Assembly: GCF_958979055.1 (NCBI RefSeq)
Contig: NC_084888.1
Span: 4,978,001-5,042,000 of the forward strand
Length of the DNA stretch: 64,000 nucleotides
Source of the DNA: Alnus glutinosa
Taxonomy: Eukaryota > Streptophyta > Magnoliopsida > Fagales > Betulaceae
Direction of reading: 5' to 3'
Both the position numbers and the translations under genes were made by a program. Positions 57,794-64,000 of the stretch are shown here, one piece after another (within the stretch, counting starts at the first letter, position 1; every line of letters begins with the position of its first letter). The notes under the pieces were generated by a model, which was not told the DNA's origin, searched no databases, and saw only the letters and a list, made by a program, of their open reading frames with translations.

Positions 57794-59680
57794 GAAAAAT
57801 GATTCTGGACGTACATTTGAAGAAGGGGGTGAGCTGGAGTTCGAAACTTTCGCCAACTTGGTAACTTGTAAACGATGATATGATTATTATTATTATTATT
57901 ATTTTTTTTTTCATTCTATTTAAAAATAACGTATAAAATTTAAGAGTGAAGACCACATACTGATTCCAAGAATTTTAGAGAATTTTCATTTTTCATACGA
58001 GGGTTTAAAATATTTTTAAAAATAAGTTACGCGCGATAAGAAATTTTATTTACTCAAGATATAATTAATGTGGTATAATGTATTAATGAGAATAAATATT
58101 AAAACAAAAACATTTAAATATCATTTAATAAAAATTCTAAAATTTTGTCGTAAAATTACTATGAAAAATTTAGGAAAAAAAATAAAAATTAGTCACTAAC
58201 TTTAGTGTGATTTCGATTTATTCGTTAAGTTTATAATTTCAACAATTAATTCCTTAAGTTTTACTTGTATTTCGAATCAATTTATCATTTGAATAATTAG
58301 CAACTTGTTTGTCGTATGGACAATTTACCGTGTGACACCCGCCAACATAACATCATAGCATGCATGTTTATCACATATATGTCACATCTTTCAAAAAAAA
58401 TAACTAAAAGGGTAAATGTTTAGACGGTTCGGCCGCCACTCTTTAGGTGGGCCACCACTCTCACCTCAAACTTTGTAACATAAGAATTGATAATTTGGAC
58501 AGTAAGTTAACAGAAGAATTGATTTGAAACACGATAAATTCTAAAGAGTTAATTATTAATCTGAATTAAAATCACCAAAAAAAGAAGAAGACATAAACAC
58601 ATTTTTATTTTTCCCGTACAGGAAGAAAATCCTGTGTCTTAAGAGGTAAGGCCATAAAATAAAAGGTTCAAAACAACGAAGAAGGCTTGGGCTAAATAGC
58701 CTTTGTTAATGGAAATGGGTCGGGGGTTGATTTAAGCCTTATTTCTGCCGAAGCAGCTTTGACTATGACTTGATTTAAGTCCTAAACGGCACCATTCACT
58801 TTCTGATGTTAAGAGGAAAACTCTTTACCATTCACTAACAGTTTTCTTTTGATATTTTTTAAATTTAAAGAATAAAATTATTTTTTATTTATTTGTTCAA
58901 ATATACTCCGTAATAACTTCTCTTATCTTTCCTTATATCAATTAAATATTATTTCTTTACAAATATAAGTTTGTACTTAACTTCACATTTTTCATAAAGT
59001 TTCAATGCAAAAACACAATCTCCAGTAAAAGACAAAAAGATGAGGGATAAGAGAGGGAAAAAAAATATTTTGTTTTGAATAAACTATAAAAAAGATGTTG
59101 GGAATGTTCTTATAAAATCAAATAACATTGTCGACCGACAGTCCGAGTGGTTTAGTGATTTTTTTTTTTTCTTTTTTTGGCTCCATGTTTTGGTTGAAAA
59201 AGATGTTTTAATGTGACGTAAATGTAAAAAGAGTTCTGAATTTTTTGTAAGTGTTTTGTGAAAAAGTTGTTTATCAATGTTTTGATTTTTTTTATTTTTT
59301 ATTTTTAATTAGAAAGAAAAAAAGAAGGAGAAAAAGAGTTAGCACACAAGCCCATATATCTCTCAGTTGATCGCGGAAAGACATACACAAAAACAAAGAA
59401 AAAAAGAGAAAAAAGCACACATATTCCTTTTGAATTACCCCAAATTTTTAATGTCTTCCAAATGGCCAAACTAAAGCTTGCATCAACGTCACCCACAAAT
59501 TATCGAAACTTTGCAATGTATCCCAATGACAAAAATGTTCTTAATAAAAAAAATTAAAAAATTTCTTAAAACTAAAAATTAATTTAAGGGGGCTGGGGGG
59601 CAGTAATTTTTTTTTTTGGATATTTACCTTATAAAAAAACATAAAATTTAAGAGAAATTTAAAATTTTGGTCTATAGCCT
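57760..59680. other. intergenic upstream of the SWIB gene
   Basis: T-runs (57766-57795), an ATT microsatellite (57883-57902) and AT-rich sequence. No gene recognised. Confidence 0.45.
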
Positions 59681-59999
59681 CGGTCCGTTTGAGTTTGCGA
59701 TTTCAAAAAGTGCGATTTAAAAATAGCGATTTTAAAATGTGCGATTTAAAAAAGTGATTTTTAAAAACGCAGTTTAGCGTTTGGCAAAATCGCAGTTTGA
59801 CATTTAAAATCGCAGGTTAGCCTTTTAAAATATTGTGTTTGCAAAAAAGCAGTCAAGTGCTTGCGATTTGAATAAGCATTTTTTTTTACGTTTTCAAATC
59901 ACAATTTTTTAAAAACGCAGTTTTCGAACAGTTCAATTTTTGCGATTTGGTTTAAAATCGTACTTTTTCTCTATGAAATCGCAATCCCAAACGCACCCT
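59681..59999. repeat. MITE with GCGATTT-rich arms
   Basis: The termini GGTCCGTTTGAGTTTGCGAT and ATCGCAATCCCAAACGCACC are near-perfect complements. The interior is packed with GCGATTT and AAATCGC words forming a foldback of about 320 nt. The style fits a non-autonomous hAT-type element; no target duplication was resolved. Confidence 0.7.
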
Positions 60000-61600
60000 T
60001 AGTTTGCTTTCCAAGTATTGGGAATTCATAGTCATACTTTCAATTATGCAGATGCATCCATGTTTTTGGTACACTTTGATCCTGCAATACATACTCTTTT
60101 TCTTTTTCTTTTTGGTCAAAATTTCAGAACGTTCATGTCAAACAACTGGGTACGTGTACGTGGATAGAAGTTTGCTATAAAATTTTCCCTTGATTTTCAT
60201 GAAACAAAATAAACTTCAGTGCATGGTATAACGTGCAATGATACTCAGAGGCTAATGAACTTGATCAGTGCATGATGCAGTTGATTGTACGGTTTAATTC
60301 AGTTAATGAACGCTTGCAAACGGTTGTGGATAGTCAGAGGCTTGCCAGTGGAGGGACTCGATCTTCGGTGCTTAAGTTATCAAAAGGAATAACATGACCC
60401 ACAAAATGAGAGTTAGAGATATCTCAAATTAAGTGTGGGTGCATGGTAGGTAATACTTGGAATGATGAAATGAACTTCTCTTATGTAGAGTAAGTACGTG
60501 GTCACTTGTAATTCTTTTACTTTAGTCAAATTGTGCACCTGAAATCACGACATAAAGTACAGAATTAGACTAACGTTTGACAAAAATTATGGAGTAGTAC
60601 TTATCCTTAACACTGCCATCCCGTAATTCTTTTAGCAAGAGTTATTGGCTTTATTTAAGTAGTCATTATGTTAACATGGTTAGTCAAACCTTTTGGATTT
60701 TTCCTTCTACGACTCGAGTCCAACCCGAACCGATCCAGCATATATCAAGTCTATCAAGCGACAAGCGCTATGCTAGTTTATACTTTATACCACACACCCT
60801 CTCTCTTAAAAAAAATTGAAAAAATAAAGAAAAGAAAAGAAAATATAATGTGAAATAGAGGAGGAAGAAGTTCAAAATCTTATCCAAATAAATTAGCATT
60901 TTTTTTTTTTTTTTTCAAATTGAATAAAGAAAACATTTTTGATCCAAAAGGAAGAAGAAGTGGATGATCTTATAATTGAAAAAGGCGTGGGTCCTCCAAT
61001 AATATACTCAAATCAAACTAAAACAGTGTTGCAGTAATTATAAAAAATATGAAATAGGTCAAACAAATGATTTGGTGCTTTCAATGGGCTGCACAAGGTG
61101 GTTAAAGAAGCTAAAGGTGCACATAGTAAAACAAGCCCATATGTACCCTCACTTGGAAACATCAATAACCACTCGAAGATGGCTGAAACGGTAAAAACAC
61201 TGTTATAATTCAAATTTGGGACTACATAAAAGAGAGGTACCATCACAAATCCAAATACAATAGTCTCACCTAAAATGAGACTAAAACCCAAGTAAAAATA
61301 TAAATAAATAAATGACAAAAAAGTCCAAAAAAACAGCAACTTAGGTGTTCGGCAGAGCGGAGGGCAGCAAGGCACCCAGTGCCAGCACGTGAGATCCACG
61401 TGCCGGTGCATCAAAAGCACGGCCAAGCGCTTGAGAGCCATGCGCTAGTGCATGGGAGGCGATAGGTAGCATGACTGGTGGTGTCAGGGAGTTGGAACGC
61501 CAATGAGTATGGTGGAGTGACGCGTGGGAGATAGAGATTATCGGAGGTGTTAGTTTGTGATTGGGTGCATTCTATTGGACAAAATCACTTCTATATAATG
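60000..61600. other. intergenic, no supported gene
   Basis: AT-rich sequence. The 61013-61441 minus-strand frame is hydrophobic but starts without a recognised domain, and nearby GTGCCGGTGC-type words look repeat-derived. No gene called. Confidence 0.4.
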
Positions 61601-61609
61601 ATACTTATT

Positions 61610-62760
61610 AAACAGGGATGCTGTTATTTTTAGAGTCTACATTTCAGTTTTATGCTTCAACAATACTTTGTGCAGAAATCAAGACAATGATGTTCCAATC
61701 CCTTGCATCCGTCCAGACGACATGGTATTCCGTCTGGATGTTCATCTGTCAAGCATCATCCGTCCGATCGACAATAACTTCCCGTCCGGACCTCCCATCT
61801 GTGTTAAGAAGCTTCAAACTGTTCCAAGTTGCATTCGTCCGGACGTTTCAGCAACACGTCCGGACGCCATTTAGTGTTCGACAAGTAAAATGATTTATTT
61901 CCAAAACACAAATATGGGAAGACAGCTGCAAATTGTTCGAATGTTAGGTCTAAACCGTTCGGGCGCTATCCTTGATAAGGCAAGTCGTGCAGAAGACGTT
62001 CAACCGTCCGGACGTCAGACTCCACTATCCAGACACTCAGGCCTTAATATGAAAATTGCGTGCAGTAGGAGTGCAACCGTTTGGGCGCTAGGGCAACACC
62101 GTCCGGACGTAGCTCTATTCAGGAAAGAATAATCAGCGAATTTGGAAAGTTGGTTGCACAGTTGTCCGTCCGGACGCCCTAAACTACCGTCCGGATGCGG
62201 CCTAGAGAAAACCGAATCAGTGTCAATTTAGATCTTCTGTAACTTATAAATAGAGGCGTCTATGCATGTTATTTGTAAGAATTCGGTATTGAATTCCGTA
62301 GAGCTCAGAGTATATTTTAGGAGTTGTTGTGCTTATCCACTCACTCTCAAACTGTTGCCATTGTGTGTTGCTGTTATGCTAAAATTGAAGTCTATCTTAG
62401 GGAGAAGCCCTAAGATAAATGATTCCATTGAAGACCTATTCCAAATAGGAGATTTGGTTGGGAAGCGTTCACAACGGGTTTCGTGTCAGAGTAATAGGAA
62501 CGATCGCTGCATTGGGGTATGTGAGTGTTACTTTCTATGTACTAGCTTTGTTTTTTGAATAGTGAAAATCTTGAGTTTGGCTACCCCGAAGTGATTTTTC
62601 TCTTGAGTTTCTATTTCGTCAACAAAATATGTCTCTTTTAAATTCTGCAATTTAAATATTTTGTTACACACTATCACATACTTGGTAAATTATAAGTCAA
62701 TTTTATTTTTCAGGATGAACGTAGATCTAGTTTTGAAAAAATCTAAATCTAAGAACTTGG
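61610..62760 (+). mobile_element. probable LTR fragment with CGTCCGGACG words
   Basis: The palindrome CGTCCGGACG and close variants occur about ten times between 61.70 and 62.20 kb. The region closes with text typical of Copia LTR ends (GTTTGGCTACCCCGAAGTG, CTCTTGAGTTTCTATTTCG). It begins near TGCTGTTATTTTTAGAGTC. No gag, pol or second LTR is present, so this is a solo LTR or remnant. Exact borders are uncertain. Confidence 0.5.
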
Positions 62761-64000
62761 AGAAAAAGGGCCACTGACACTGGAGAGAAGATGACAAACG
62801 AGGAAAGAGAGTCAATGGCACGATGGAGAAACTAAGACACCAAGATAGCAAATTCAGACGAGATAAGTCGTACCTGACAACAGATAAAACCTCAAGAGAG
62901 GTGATAAAGACTAAAGAAACCTCTAGCCAAATAGCAGCATAAGGAAGAAAGGAAAAAAAAACATGATGAGGGAAGAGATGAGTTTCTTTCCTCCTCCCTC
63001 ATCAGGTTGAAAAAAAAAGCAAGAAAAATTTAGGTAGAAAAGAGGTCAAGTAATATTTTATTAAATGGAGAGCAAGTAAATTGAGACACATAAGCAAGTA
63101 ATATTTTTTTAAATGGAGAGCATCGACCTTCATTCTTTAAGGCTCTTTTATTTAATAAACATATTTGACAAAGATCATGTTAATCACAAACACAATGAAA
63201 AATGAAAAAAATAAAATTACCTACACAGTTTTTCATTTGATAAAAAATCCCATAATAAAAAAAATATTTCCAGACAAAGAGTACTGTGGTGAAAATTAGG
63301 GCGGTATACTACTTGTAAATCCGACATGAATTCAACACAAAATTAAAGAATGAGAGTTGAAGAATCTGACTCATTTTATTAAATGGGTAGAATTATGATT
63401 GACCTATATAGTCTTATAATATGTCTCGACATAACATGAATCCGACACGTAACATAATGACTAACAATTTTTAACATAATTTGCGAACTCGATACGAATC
63501 TAATACAAATTTAGAAGGTTATGGCTTAAGGGTTTGACTCGTTTAATTAAATAAAACAGTTTAAAATTAACCAATATAATTATATACCTATATTTTTATA
63601 CAATTCGAACTCGACACAAGAATACAAATGAGACTTTAGTGAAAATGGGGCAAAACCCAAGTTGAACATGGATAAACTATTAATTGATACAGACAAGTTG
63701 GTGCTGCACGTGTCGGAGCTTGTTAGATATTAAATGCAGAAACCCCTTTTAATTTGTTGTTGGCTATATTTAGCTACATGATTCTCTGGCATCGGTTACA
63801 CAGTTTTTTCTGATTCCTTTGCTCACCGGTCATGATATATCCTTCTAAACCCATTTACCAGTTTAATTAGTTCAGTTTCTCCCTTTCAATTTCTACCAAA
63901 CACATTTTTTCCACCGGTATCAATTCTTCATCCCTGCTTTCAATATTTCTCCGATCGAGCAAAGGAATATTAACTGAAGAAGTAGCCGGCCGGCGAAGCT
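62761..64000. other. intergenic; possible leader of a next gene at the edge
   Basis: No coding region. The last ~150 nt are CT-rich (TCTCCCTTTCAATTTCTACC) with a TATA-like GGCTATATTTAG about 220 nt before the edge. This could be the 5' end of a + strand gene that lies beyond the window. Confidence 0.3.

Noticed and set aside
61013..61441. 142-codon minus-strand hydrophobic frame
   Set aside because: No recognisable motif. Hydrophobicity comes from AT-rich codons and the region looks repeat-derived.

Overview
This window is nuclear DNA of a flowering plant, most likely a eudicot and possibly woody. It is AT-rich, has intron-split genes and abundant plant transposable-element families, and carries fragments resembling plastid ycf2 and trnA. 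Four intact multi-exon protein genes are supported: two LBD36/ASL1-like LOB-domain transcription factors (+ strand, 8.4-9.4 kb and 25.4-26.4 kb), a complete nine-exon DML1/Misato homologue (- strand, 28.9-39.5 kb), an HRS1/HHO-type GARP transcription factor (- strand, 42.9-45.0 kb) and a DEK_C plus double-SWIB protein (- strand, 53.0-57.5 kb). One nuclear tRNA-Glu(UUC) gene lies at 48.6 kb. Every exon chain was built by hand; reading phase is preserved across each GT-AG junction.

The main architecture is a tandem segmental duplication. Copy 1 runs from about 5.2 to 23.1 kb and copy 2 from about 23.1 to 31.2 kb. Each copy holds an LBD36-like gene followed by the 3' half of DML1 on the opposite strand. 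Copy 2 reads on into the full DML1 gene. Copy 1 keeps only decayed remnants of DML1 exons 6-9, cut by deletions and by a roughly 6.3 kb composite insertion (16.34-22.70 kb). That insertion holds a long palindrome, a possible gene fragment, chimeric organelle-like DNA and, nested inside the latter, a 4.5 kb CACTA element with an exact 3-bp target-site duplication. The CACTA element has palindromic CACGTG-rich subterminal arrays and an internal minisatellite containing telomere-like AACCCTAA units. Both LBD genes are open, but copy 2 has substitutions in normally conserved LOB-domain positions.

From 31 to 45 kb lie DML1 and the HHO gene, both transcribed leftwards. DML1 intron 3 contains a 3.8 kb, 5'-truncated LINE in sense orientation with a recognisable 17-bp target-site duplication. 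As far as I recall, the Arabidopsis homologues of these two genes are neighbours (At4g37190/At4g37180), which suggests retained microsynteny. From 45 to 52.9 kb is a transposon-rich stretch: a long-TIR MITE, foldback elements, the tRNA-Glu gene, a LINE RNase H fragment, and a MITE split by a plastid ycf2 fragment. The SWIB gene follows, with a SINE and its target duplication in intron 5. The last 6.5 kb is intergenic, with one MITE and a probable LTR fragment.

I see no bacterial-type gene cluster, CRISPR array or obviously new enzyme system. The interest lies in the duplication history, the nested insertions and the divergence of the LBD paralogues. Identities, ages and family names are read by eye without any search.
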